62,803 bases of DNA, taken from the NCBI GenBank assembly GCA_903903635.1, contig CAIUZK010000011.1, positions 1 through 62,803 on the forward strand, in the 5' to 3' direction. The stretch comes from an uncultured Bacteroidota bacterium (GTDB lineage Bacteria; Bacteroidota; Bacteroidia; Chitinophagales; Chitinophagaceae). This document shows, piece by piece, positions 55,534-62,803 of this stretch (position 1 is the stretch's first letter; each line of letters begins with the position of its first letter). The notes under the pieces are model-generated. The model was not told where the DNA came from, did no database searches, and saw only the letters and a list, made by a program, of their open reading frames with translations. The position numbers and the translations under genes are program-made.

Positions 55534-56208
55534 TCGACATTACCAGTGGTCAACTCTCCAAGAATGGGTGTATGTGGCTATGATGGCTGCAAAATTATTG
55601 ACTTAGATATCCTACCGCTTGCACACAAATATGAAACTTATTTCCCAAAACCATTTCAATTTTTCAACGAGTTAGAAGGCGCTGTGCAAGAATTAAAGGC
55701 TAGAACTGGTGTTCGGATCTTTAACTTTAGTATGAATATAGAAGAGCATGCTTCTACTACTGGTTATAGCCTTTTTGCTCAATTACTGGACAAAATTGCG
55801 GAGGAAAATGATGTGGTTTTCGTAATCTCAGCTGGAAACACTAAGCCAGTTGATATGAGAAGAGAATGGCCCGCAGATACGTTCGAAGCTTTAAAAATTC
55901 TTGCATCTTCAAGGAATGACGCAATTAAAAAACCAGCTGAAAGTTGCCGCAACGTTAGCGTAGCGGCACTAAATCCGCCCAATATTGATGGTGTTATCCC
56001 ATATGCATTAAGTAATTATAGCTGCCGAGGGCCGGGGCTCAGAATTGGACTTAAGCCGGATTTCGCACATGTAGGTGGTTCAGGAACCATTCATCCCATC
56101 TTAGGGCATGGCTTACTATCTTTAGATGTTACAGGCAAGATAGTTGATGGGTGTGGCACCAGCTATGCCGCACCACATGTTGCCAAAACTCTAGTAATGT
56201 GGGCATAA
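55534..56208 (+). pseudogene. IetS-like S8 (subtilisin) peptidase fragment fused to the zinc-protein tail
   Basis: After the tail PVVNSPRMGVCGYDG the frame switches without a break to an S8 peptidase: KIIDLDILPLAHKYE, VRIFNFSMN, VISAGN (oxyanion Asn), NYSCRGPGLRIGLKPDFAHV and GTSYAAPHVA (catalytic Ser). The N-terminal Asp and His blocks are missing, and it stops at VMWA where the family normally continues into a long C-terminal region. The RGPG...KPDFAHVGG pattern is typical of IetS-type defence peptidases that pair with an AAA ATPase; no ATPase gene remains here. It is inactive by sequence. Confidence 0.75.
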
Positions 56209-56420
56209 TTATAGTCTGATCTTGGTATTAAATGCTGAAAAATACAACAAATGTGGCTCAACAATGCAATTCACTGTGCTGTGTGGCTGCTTCAGTGTTT
56301 AGGACGCAGTAGTTCTTTAATAATCTTTAATAATCTGGCACTATGGTTAATTGGTACACAATAAAAACACTATCAGTTCTATAATAATCCATTGCTTTTT
56401 CCGGTGAAATCTTGATAATT

Positions 56421-57533
56421 CTATTTAAATAGCAAGTTGATTATCTGGTACCAGTAAAATAGCGCTTCTCCTTTAGCTACAAATTTCAGACGCTTATTTA
56501 GAAAATTGTATTCCGGATGCGCGATCATGTATTCCGCTAATGGAATTTGATCATGAAATCGTTGTATCTCTCCTTCGTGGTTTGAAAGAACAATTGCAGA
56601 CAGATATGCAGCTTTAGCACTTGCCACCTGAGCATGCTCTATCCTGAAATTACCTATATAAACGAAATGGCCAAACTGATTGATGCCTGCTTGTAGTTCG
56701 GCAAATCTGACTTTATCCTCCGCCGTCAACTGAACGTCTTTTCTTGCGATCAGAATAGCTGTATCAATAGTATCTTTCAGAATTTGCTCGATGGACTCGA
56801 TTTTCCTTTCTGGCCGGTATTGTATTTCACCTTTGGCGGTGGCTTCATATGCTTTCCTAAATGTCGGCAGATCATTAACAAGATCAAATAAATGACCAAT
56901 GTCAAATATCTGTTTTATTATTTCCTTCTCCTTATCTGATTGATAAGGCACTCCGGTGGTATTGGGCGCAAATGCAGTCAATTTATCACCGGCTATCGAA
57001 TTTACATCAGGTACTTTGACCATTATTGCATCACCGGAAACTATCAGCCAGTCAGTATGGATCGGCTTGTCAATCAGGACTGGATAATGATGATCTGAGA
57101 ACAGAACATCTAATAAAATTTCCCGCTCAGGGTTAGTAATGGCCTCTCCTTTCTGGTTCTTTGCCGGAACATTTGATCTGTAGACAAACTTATAGTGAGC
57201 CTTCGGAATACCTTCTTTATAGCTCCTTCTGTCGTCAAGTTCCATCCGAATAAACACACTGTTCCCGATGATCTTTGATAAGTGCTTTTCCAGATCTTCC
57301 CGCTTTGTTTCAGGCTTAACGATTATATCAATATCTACTGAGAATCGTTGTGGTTTCTCGAGTAACAGCACTAGGCTTGTGCCTCCTTTGAATATGAAAT
57401 CAAGGCCAGTTAGTGAAATCTGTTCCAATAAGTACAAAGCATGGATCATTGCCTCCATTATAGAAGGATCTTTGCCGTGTTTGTTTCTTTTTTCGGCTAA
57501 CCATTCGCCGGATAGTGATCTGCTATCTATCAT
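56421..57533 (-). CDS. AbiEii/AbiGii-type nucleotidyltransferase toxin
   Basis: 370 residues. The nucleotidyltransferase core is FIFKGGTSLVLLLEKPQRFS followed by VDID: GGTSL (50-54) and the DxD pair D67/D69, typical of AbiEii. SIAGDKLTAFAP (about 182-193) is the conserved second motif. The second half is helical. AbiEii toxins transfer nucleotides to RNA (tRNA for MenT-type relatives) and act in abortive infection. Its start overlaps the upstream DUF6577/AbiEi-like gene by 11 bases, the usual order antitoxin then toxin, so the two are translationally coupled. The protein is slightly longer than the common 250-310 residue form. Confidence 0.88.
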   Translation of the reverse strand: MIDSRSLSGEWLAEKRNKHGKDPSIMEAMIHALYLLEQISLTGLDFIFKGGTSLVLLLEKPQRFSVDIDIIVKPETKREDLEKHLSKIIGNSVFIRMELDDRRSYKEGIPKAHYKFVYRSNVPAKNQKGEAITNPEREILLDVLFSDHHYPVLIDKPIHTDWLIVSGDAIMVKVPDVNSIAGDKLTAFAPNTTGVPYQSDKEKEIIKQIFDIGHLFDLVNDLPTFRKAYEATAKGEIQYRPERKIESIEQILKDTIDTAILIARKDVQLTAEDKVRFAELQAGINQFGHFVYIGNFRIEHAQVASAKAAYLSAIVLSNHEGEIQRFHDQIPLAEYMIAHPEYNFLNKRLKFVAKGEALFYWYQIINLLFK

Positions 57534-58281
57534 TTAAGATGAAATTTGGTATGTCTGTTTTACTCAATAGAAATTCTAAAAAAAGTTTGTCTTTCCCCCG
57601 CCTTTTTGCATAATAGAATAATCTGGTAAAATCGATTATATAGCGATTGTAGGCGGTATTGATAATGTGTGCTAGTTCGCTTCCCTGATAAGCGACAAAT
57701 ATTTTCTTGTCGCAATACAGATCTACAAGCATTTTTTCAATAGTTATGGTAGGTACTTTCCCAGCATGCTGTGTAGGTGCCTTAGTGGTTAAAGACTCAA
57801 TAATTACAGCCGCCTCCAGTTCGCTGATATATAGTTCTATTTCCTTTTCCTCTGGCTCTAAATAAATATTAGGAATACCTGCATCTTTCAAAAAATAGAA
57901 TACTGACTCAAGTGCATCTTTTTCAACTTCCAATACCGTTAAGAATTTTGAAGGTACATGGAGCATAAACTCTGTTACAGCTTTGGTAGACCAGATGCAT
58001 TGTTTTAAAGTGGGATATTGCTGCTCTATCTTATAAAATATATTTTCTTCTGCGGCTCCGATTTCCGGAATAAAAGCAGGTTTATTACTAAATGAAAAGA
58101 GTTTTTTTGATATAGGTATTATTATGTTTTTTGCTTTAAGGTCATAAATCCGCCATCTAAAAGTTGTCTCCTTTAAGTCAGGTTCAAATTTTCGATAAAA
58201 GCTATATAGCTCATCACGAGAAAAAGTTCCTTTATCTATGAATTTTTCTCTAAGCTGTTCTATAAGAATGTTCGCAGTCAT
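57523..58281 (-). CDS. AbiEi-like antitoxin (DUF6577 type)
   Basis: 252 residues from the ATG at 58281 (MTANILIEQLREKFIDKG); 14 further codons upstream would place the start across the -7 box. The N-terminal winged-helix part (FSRDELYSFYRKFEPDLKET then TFRWRIYDLKAKNIIIPISK) is a DNA-binding domain. The middle and C-terminal parts (CIWSTKAVTEFMLHVPSKFL, VPTITIEKMLVDLYCDK, KLFLEFLL) match the antitoxin body of AbiEi/DUF6577 proteins. AbiEi antitoxins repress their own promoter by binding inverted repeats; such a repeat lies at 58314-58360. Confidence 0.82.
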   Translation of the reverse strand: MTANILIEQLREKFIDKGTFSRDELYSFYRKFEPDLKETTFRWRIYDLKAKNIIIPISKKLFSFSNKPAFIPEIGAAEENIFYKIEQQYPTLKQCIWSTKAVTEFMLHVPSKFLTVLEVEKDALESVFYFLKDAGIPNIYLEPEEKEIELYISELEAAVIIESLTTKAPTQHAGKVPTITIEKMLVDLYCDKKIFVAYQGSELAHIINTAYNRYIIDFTRLFYYAKRRGKDKLFLEFLLSKTDIPNFILNDR

Positions 58282-58301
58282 TGCTTTTGTCCTAATTATT
58301 A

Positions 58302-58309
58302 CAAAGATA
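58302..58309 (-). promoter_or_regulatory. -7 promoter box of the AbiEi/AbiEii operon
   Basis: TATCTTTG on the minus strand, a perfect TAnnTTTG box, 20 bases before the antitoxin ATG and 4 bases downstream of the operator palindrome. Confidence 0.7.
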
Positions 58310-58313
58310 GTAA

Positions 58314-58360
58314 ATTCAAACAAAAGACAGTAAATGGCGTTTATTGTCTTTTGTTTGAAT
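58314..58360 (-). promoter_or_regulatory. 21-bp palindromic operator of the toxin-antitoxin operon
   Basis: Two 21-base arms (58314-58334 and 58340-58360; left arm begins ATTCAAACAAAAGACAG) are complementary at 20 of 21 positions around TGGCG. It covers the -33 region of the operon promoter. By analogy with AbiEi autoregulation it is the likely binding site of the antitoxin. Confidence 0.75.
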
Positions 58361-58983
58361 AGAAGTAAGGGATTAGAAATGCTTACTACCGCAATAAAAC
58401 TCTTGAAGTTGCCACAAAAGTTATGATTTAAGATGTTTTTGCTACAAAAATTATATGAAAAAAAATAACTACTGCGAAACAGGTAAGCTGTCTATAACAT
58501 GCCGGACTATGCCCAGGCGCGGAATATTACCGCTTTAGGTGCCTGTAACTACCCAAACTGGAAAGCCCCCTTTGCGATGAAAGTACCTTTGTCCAGCAAT
58601 AAAAGAACGCACAAAAGTGGAAATAAGTGGCACAAATGGGGAATGTGGTGCATGAATGGTCCTAAATGGCCCAAACAGGGAAATCTGCCTTTTTACCCAT
58701 TGTACCTTTAATAAAATCGACAGTAAAAGTTGGGAAGTTTAATCCTTTTAAGGAATTGTTTGTAGTGTATCGTAAAGTATGCCCGAATGCGGTAAGTGCA
58801 CTTTTTCGCCAATGTAGCTTTGTTGTGGTTTTAACCTACGCAGGCAAAAAGGGAGCAAAAAGGAATTGTTCAGCACAACTCGGAATTGTTCGGAACAGTA
58901 CGACACAAGATGACCTGAATCTGGAAATGAGGTTTTTTGACTAAAGTAGCTTTGTGGATTTACATAAAAAAAGAGCAGTATAT
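58361..58983 (+). other. Gene-free spacer with repeated -7-like boxes
   Basis: No credible gene in 620 bases. GTACCTTTG (58583), GTACCTTTA (about 58703), GTAGCTTTG (58814) and GTAGCTTTG (58946) are spaced by 110-130 bases; the last is the likely promoter of the HTH gene. GGAATTGTTC occurs at about 58862 and 58882, and GGAATTGTTTG at 58751. Confidence 0.5.
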
Positions 58984-59250
58984 ATGGAAGAACAACTAAT
59001 AAGAATGGAAGAAAAAATGGATATGCTTATCAAAGAGGTAATTGGTTTGAAGAAGCGACTGGACAACCTCAGCCATATGCCAAGAGATAAACCACTTCCG
59101 ATAAACGGGGCAGCGGAGTATCTGAATTTATCAGTGTCCAGGCTTTATGGATTAATATATTCCGGCGAATTAACACCCATTCAAAGAAGTAAGAGGGGTA
59201 GAATACTTTTTTCGCAGGAGGAGTTGAAGAGGTATTTGAATAACAAGTAG
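58984..59250 (+). CDS. Excisionase-family helix-turn-helix protein
   Basis: 88 residues from the ATG at 58984, 29 bases after a perfect -7 box TAGCTTTG (58947-58954). The frame opens earlier, but earlier starts would overlap that promoter. The N-terminal 35 residues form a short coiled coil (RMEEKMDMLIKEVIGLKKRL). The rest is a MerR-like/excisionase HTH (INGAAEYLNLSVSRLYGLIY, then RGRILFSQEELKRYLNN). Proteins of this kind act as directionality factors or regulators in Bacteroidota integrative elements. The recombinase genes downstream on the same strand fit this. Confidence 0.85.
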   Translation: MEEQLIRMEEKMDMLIKEVIGLKKRLDNLSHMPRDKPLPINGAAEYLNLSVSRLYGLIYSGELTPIQRSKRGRILFSQEELKRYLNNK

Positions 59251-59283
59251 AAAAAATCTAAACACAAAAAAACGATCAATAAA

Positions 59284-60138
59284 ATGGCAATTATAAAAGA
59301 GGTTTATTCATCGACACGGGTTAATCTGATTTATCAGCTATTAAGAAACGAAGCTGATAATGGTACTCCAAAAGAATACGATGTGAGAGTCGACGAGCTA
59401 AAGGTAGTATCGCGAACATCTGATCCGGAAAGGTTTCACGGACACGAGGAATTTGTTTTACCGGAAACACGGAGTATTATAATCAACATTTATGACGGCA
59501 CTTCAAACAGGTGTAACCGATATAATTTACTGCTAAGAGAAGAAGACCCATCGCAGCAAGAGTTATCCGGCATAGAAAAGTCTATTAACACAAAAATGCT
59601 TCAGGAGAGAAAAAAGTGGGAATTTGACAAGTTAAAAGAGGACTACGATGATCTAAAGGAACAGTTGGGTGAGGCAGAGGAATATGCTGAGCAGCTAAAA
59701 GGCAAGATAGAGCAGCTTGAAGCTGAGAAAAGCACGAAATCGAATAAAATTACCGAGACCATTGTTGGTTTAGCAGGGATGTTTCTTGCGAGCAAACCGA
59801 ATGCGCTTAGTGGTATCCCCTTGATCGGCGATCTTTTAGGAGGCAATAAGACCATTCCATTACCAGTGGAAGAAACATCTGGAGCCACCGTTCAGGAAGA
59901 AGATAGTACAGCTACCTTTCAGAAAATGGTTACACCCAAAGCATTTACCGGAGATATAACGGATGGAGATGAACAAAGCCTTAAGGATGCATTGAGTCCA
60001 TTCTTTAAACCGGAATATATTGACAGGGTGGTACAGATCATTCAATACCTGTTTATGCACAATTCCTTTGTTGACCAAACGATCACTGTTATGGAACATG
60101 CAATAAAGCAGGGTGACCAAACAAAAAAGGCAGCGTAA
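59284..60138 (+). CDS. Hypothetical coiled-coil protein of a mobile element
   Basis: 284 residues, not recognised as a named family. Residues 1-95 look globular (EYDVRVDELKVVSRTSDPER, IIINIYDGTSNRCNRYNLLL). Residues 100-160 are a long coiled coil (KWEFDKLKEDYDDLKEQLGE then AEEYAEQLKGKIEQLEAEK). A Gly/Leu-rich moderately hydrophobic stretch follows (ETIVGLAGMFLASKPNALSG), and an acidic linker leads to a helical end. It follows the HTH gene by 33 bases and precedes another small gene, so it appears to belong to one operon. Similar proteins accompany excisionase genes in Bacteroidota elements. Confidence 0.7.
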   Translation: MAIIKEVYSSTRVNLIYQLLRNEADNGTPKEYDVRVDELKVVSRTSDPERFHGHEEFVLPETRSIIINIYDGTSNRCNRYNLLLREEDPSQQELSGIEKSINTKMLQERKKWEFDKLKEDYDDLKEQLGEAEEYAEQLKGKIEQLEAEKSTKSNKITETIVGLAGMFLASKPNALSGIPLIGDLLGGNKTIPLPVEETSGATVQEEDSTATFQKMVTPKAFTGDITDGDEQSLKDALSPFFKPEYIDRVVQIIQYLFMHNSFVDQTITVMEHAIKQGDQTKKAA

Positions 60139-60163
60139 TTCAATTCAACTTTAAAATCAGACA

Positions 60164-60358
60164 ATGGCGCATTATACACTACCGATAACGATTGAAGCAA
60201 ATTCGCAGGCTGAAGCAGAACAAAAACTTCAGCAATTGATACAAGCTGCTGCCTTACCCAGGCGTACCGCTGTAACCAAAGCAGTAGGAGGCATATTAGT
60301 TGAAATGTTGGATTACTATATGGTAAAACACGGACCGGCTAAAGCAATTGATAAGTGA
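60164..60358 (+). CDS. Small hypothetical protein, 64 residues
   Basis: Opens with PITIEANSQAEAEQKLQQLI, a pattern of a strand followed by an amphipathic helix as in small sheet-helix proteins. It then has RTAVTKAVGGILVEMLDYYM. No family was recognised. It lies 25 bases after the coiled-coil gene and has the same strand, so it is part of that operon. Confidence 0.6.
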   Translation: MAHYTLPITIEANSQAEAEQKLQQLIQAAALPRRTAVTKAVGGILVEMLDYYMVKHGPAKAIDK

Positions 60359-60460
60359 GCAACATTTGAGAAGTTGTTAAAAATCAGAGGTATAAAAAGT
60401 GAATGAAATTCTAATACTAAAAAACATAGCACATTGATAATCAATTAGTTGTATATTTGT

Positions 60461-60778
60461 ATGGAGAGAAAAAGGCAAAAAGAAATAGGCACGTTAATTG
60501 CACAAGACAGAGCAAAAGGTTACCAACAAACTGATGTTTTCCCCGATAGAATTTCTATCGAACAATTCAGGGCGATATGGAATGATGACAGGGTTCAATA
60601 CAATGATGAACAATTATTCAAAATCAGGGAATGGTTGTATGCCATGTGTAATGTTGCGCTTTCAGTTGCAGAAGAACGATTTCAAAACAGGAATAAATTT
60701 ATAGAGCTAAAACCGGAAACAGATGAAGCAAATGAAAGCCATTTTATACATCCGAGTGAGTACAGACGAGCAAGCTGA
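60461..60778 (+). CDS. Small hypothetical protein preceding the serine recombinase
   Basis: 105 residues from the ATG at 60461. Mostly helical and charged, with an early KEIGTLIAQDRAKGYQQTDV and a middle QLFKIREWLYAMCNVALSVA. It may be a regulator or recombination accessory, but no motif was recognised. A perfect -7 box TATATTTG (60452-60459) abuts the ATG, so either the mRNA is nearly leaderless or a later start is used. Its end overlaps the recombinase start by 56 bases in another frame, which suggests coupled translation. Confidence 0.65.
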   Translation: MERKRQKEIGTLIAQDRAKGYQQTDVFPDRISIEQFRAIWNDDRVQYNDEQLFKIREWLYAMCNVALSVAEERFQNRNKFIELKPETDEANESHFIHPSEYRRAS

Positions 60779-62303
60779 GAAAGGTCATAGTCTTGCGCAT
60801 CAGGAAGAAATGCTTCGGAAATACTGCGCTATTAATAGCATCGAAATAGTTGCCTTTTATAAGGAAGACTATTCAGCTAAGACTTTTGACAGACCAGAGT
60901 TCAATAATATCATTGCCGCTCTGCGTAAAAACAAAGGCATGGCTGATCTGTTGCTATTTTTAAAATGGGATAGGTTTTCCCGAAATGCTCCAGAAGCATA
61001 CACAATGATAAGCCAGCTTCATAAGCTTGGCGTGGAGCCGCAAGGAATAGAGCAGCCATTAAATATGGAGATACCGGAACAGAAATTCCTTCTGGCTTTA
61101 TATCTGACCGCACCTGAAGTAGAGAATGACCGCAGGGCAATGAACATAATTGCCGGAATACGCAAAGCAATGAAGGATGGTCGGTACATGGGTTCTGCTC
61201 CTTACGGTTATAAGCACAGCCGTAACGAGAACAATAAACCCTGTATCGCCCCCAGCCAAAAGGAGCAGGGCTTTGTTGAGACGGCGTTTGAAATGATGGC
61301 AAGTGGCAACTACCACATTGAGGAGCTAAGGCATATTCTCAACAAGAAAGGAATGCCATTAGGAAGGACCCGCTTCTGGTGTATGCTACGTAATCCTGTC
61401 TACATTGGCAAGGTTGCTGTTCCGGCCTACAAGCAAGAGCCGGGTATGGTAGTAAAGGGCTCACATGATGGCATTATTGCAGAGGCTTTGTATTACGAGG
61501 TTCAGGATGTACTGGAGGGTCGCAAACGCAAGTTGCCTAATTCACCCTTCTGCCAACAGGAGGAGTTGCCATTGAGAGGATTTCTTACTTGCGCAAAATG
61601 TGGCAAGACCCTTACGGGCAGTGCATCAAAAGGAAGAAGCGCACGATACTATTACTATCACTGCAAAAATAAGTGCAATGAACGTTTTCGGGCGAATGAG
61701 GCTAACGAGTGTTTTGAGCAGATGCTAGAGAATATTAGTCGTGAGGATAAGTTATATCGTTCTTGTGAATTGATAATGGCGGGTGCTAATAAAAAGAATG
61801 GGCAGGACAGATCCAATGAAGTTCTACAACAAAAGAAGGAATTGGAGACTTATAAAAAGCGATTGGATAATGCCCAAACCTTAATGCTTGATGGCGAACT
61901 TGATGTAGCTGATTATCGCAAAATCAAGGCAAAGTTAGAGCCGGAAATTGAAAAGATTGCAGCAAGAATCGCACAGTTGAGTAAGAACGAGAACAATGGA
62001 CGGGAAATAATAGAATTTGGTTTCTACTTTCTGCGGAATATGAGCAATCTCTTTACCAGCGCGAGTTTGGACAAGAAACGATACATTCTTGGTTCGACCT
62101 TCCCGGAAAAATTGATTTATGAGAATGGCACCTATCGAACCGAAGCAGACGAGAATGTCCTTGTCTTGATAGCTAATACAGGCAAGGATTTGGGAGAAAA
62201 AAAGAAAGGAAGGCGAGATTTATTTCGCCTTCCTTCCCGTAAAGTGGCCTCGCCAGGAGCAGAGCCTCTTTACGGTATTTATTTCTATTTTATCCAAACG
62301 TAG
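60723..62303 (+). CDS. Large serine recombinase (site-specific integrase)
   Basis: 526 residues. The resolvase-type catalytic domain is at the N-terminus with the nucleophile S13 in YIRVSTDEQAEKGHSL, and further conserved residues in LKWDRFSRNAPEAYTM. The Recombinase domain (about 165-285, APYGYKHSRNENNKP ... RNPVYIGKVAVPAY) and a zinc ribbon (CAKCGKTL ... YYYYHCKNKCN, about 299-335) follow. A coiled-coil region comes after (about 375-450). These features define large serine integrases of phages and integrative elements. The C-terminal tail VASPGAEPLYG resembles that of other Bacteroidota recombinases. Confidence 0.93.
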   Translation: MKQMKAILYIRVSTDEQAEKGHSLAHQEEMLRKYCAINSIEIVAFYKEDYSAKTFDRPEFNNIIAALRKNKGMADLLLFLKWDRFSRNAPEAYTMISQLHKLGVEPQGIEQPLNMEIPEQKFLLALYLTAPEVENDRRAMNIIAGIRKAMKDGRYMGSAPYGYKHSRNENNKPCIAPSQKEQGFVETAFEMMASGNYHIEELRHILNKKGMPLGRTRFWCMLRNPVYIGKVAVPAYKQEPGMVVKGSHDGIIAEALYYEVQDVLEGRKRKLPNSPFCQQEELPLRGFLTCAKCGKTLTGSASKGRSARYYYYHCKNKCNERFRANEANECFEQMLENISREDKLYRSCELIMAGANKKNGQDRSNEVLQQKKELETYKKRLDNAQTLMLDGELDVADYRKIKAKLEPEIEKIAARIAQLSKNENNGREIIEFGFYFLRNMSNLFTSASLDKKRYILGSTFPEKLIYENGTYRTEADENVLVLIANTGKDLGEKKKGRRDLFRLPSRKVASPGAEPLYGIYFYFIQT

Positions 62304-62384
62304 CAATACCAACAACAGGTAACTTCAGACAGAGGATTCAAAATAATACTGCATGAAATGTCGAAAAATTAAATGAACTAAGTT

Positions 62385-62404
62385 TGTACCCCAATATGTA
62401 CCCC
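62385..62404 (+). repeat. TGTACCCC direct repeat before the tyrosine recombinase
   Basis: TGTACCCC at 62385-62392 and 62397-62404, 12 bases apart, 46 bases before the integrase ATG. Short direct repeats in this position are often arm-type binding sites or regulatory sites. Confidence 0.35.
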
Positions 62405-62449
62405 GAGTCATTTTATCTGTTATCTTAGCCATGACAAAAGACTGATAGA

Positions 62450-62803
62450 ATGGACATAAAATTATACTTAAAACGAAGGGACAGCAAAATCGAAACGGTC
62501 ATATATGCGAGCATAAGCTATCCAGGTTACAGGGTGAAATATTATCTACCAGAAAAAATCAATCCCTTATTCTGGAATAATGAAACACAAAGAGCCCGTG
62601 AAACAAGAAAATATCCCGAATACCCAGAATTTAATACCCGCCTCAATAATCTTACAAGCGATATAAAAACAATTTTCAGACGGTATCAAAACGATAATGC
62701 CGGTTTAATTCCTTCGCCTGATCTACTAAAGCAATTATTAGACGTTGCACTTAAAGGCAAAAACTCAAAACCTGAGCACACATTTTTTACGTTTTTACAA
62801 GAG
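62450..62803 (+). CDS. Tyrosine-type recombinase/integrase, N-terminal part (cut by window end)
   Basis: 118 codons are visible and the frame is still open at the last base. It starts MDIKLYLKRRDSKIETVIYA and continues through VKYYLPEKINPLFWNNETQR, which is the Arm DNA-binding domain of Bacteroidota integrases (a beta-sheet ending in a Trp, then a helix). A SAM-like core-binding domain begins near residue 108 (EHTFFTFLQE). The catalytic domain lies outside the window. It follows the serine recombinase by 147 bases on the same strand, so two integrases of unrelated chemistry lie side by side. Confidence 0.85.
   Translation, partial: MDIKLYLKRRDSKIETVIYASISYPGYRVKYYLPEKINPLFWNNETQRARETRKYPEYPEFNTRLNNLTSDIKTIFRRYQNDNAGLIPSPDLLKQLLDVALKGKNSKPEHTFFTFLQE

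Larger units (their letters stand above)
54696..62803. mobile_element. Accessory island (boundaries not defined)
   Basis: From the group II intron remnant to the window end the content changes to decayed mobile-element genes, a toxin-antitoxin pair, an excisionase-like gene, small unknown genes and two recombinases of different chemistry. No attachment repeats could be paired, because the right end lies outside the window. It may be several overlapping insertions rather than one element. Confidence 0.45.

Noticed and set aside
58499-58944. Two overlapping frames (70 and 92 codons) in the spacer before the HTH gene
   Set aside because: Composition is Trp/Lys/Pro-rich without structure-like pattern, they overlap each other in different frames, and promoter-like boxes lie inside them.

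Overview
The window comes from a Bacteroidota genome, most likely a Chitinophagaceae-like soil, freshwater or wastewater lineage. The evidence is nine secreted proteins with a type A T9SS C-terminal sorting domain, one type B (gliding-motility-type) protein, promoters of the TAnnTTTG -7 type, a BtuB/BtuG surface module and the NHL/Big_2 giant protein style. No rRNA or tRNA gene was seen. This placement rests on protein families, not on a marker-gene comparison.

Layout. 1-4.4 kb: a repeat element, a DinB-family gene, a T9SS-exported esterase, a T9SS protein and an overlooked 40-residue lipoprotein. 4.4-10 kb: a minus-strand cobalamin uptake operon (DUF4465 T9SS protein, second T9SS cell-surface protein, BtuG-like propeller lipoprotein, BtuB-like TonB receptor) behind a B12 riboswitch. 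A 195-bp palindromic repeat element sits inside that riboswitch. 10-13.4 kb: a MarR regulator and two more T9SS proteins. 13.6-20.2 kb: housekeeping genes (lepA, hisS, a low-molecular-weight phosphatase, a GreA/GreB-like factor) plus two tandem CAP-domain proteins and a small secreted protein. 20.4-46.6 kb: three giant T9SS genes (2825, 2406 and 3149 aa) made of Ig-like (Big_2-type) repeats; two carry NHL beta-propellers at the N-terminus. They appear to be whole-gene duplicates with swapped N-termini. 46.8-51.6 kb: ugd, a UDP-glucuronate decarboxylase and a membrane glycosyltransferase, i.e. UDP-xylose supply and glycan assembly. 51.8-54.7 kb: a small coiled-coil protein, a cytochrome-c-like lipoprotein and the type B T9SS protein.

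54.7-62.8 kb is an accessory island. It begins with a group II intron remnant that still has a textbook 34-nt domain V. Two truncated genes follow, joined in one frame: a zinc-binding protein tail and an IetS-like subtilase fragment. Next come an AbiEi/AbiEii-type toxin-antitoxin pair with a 21-bp palindromic operator, an excisionase-like HTH gene, small cargo genes, a large serine recombinase and the start of a tyrosine recombinase cut by the window edge.

The most unusual features are the palindromic element inside the B12 riboswitch, the related element copies holding 2, 1 or 0 internal 31-bp units, a start-codon-covering hairpin before the esterase, the shared leader of the two NHL giants, and a base-composition mosaic inside hisS. 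Coordinates and motifs were read directly from the sequence; family names are from recognition without a database search.
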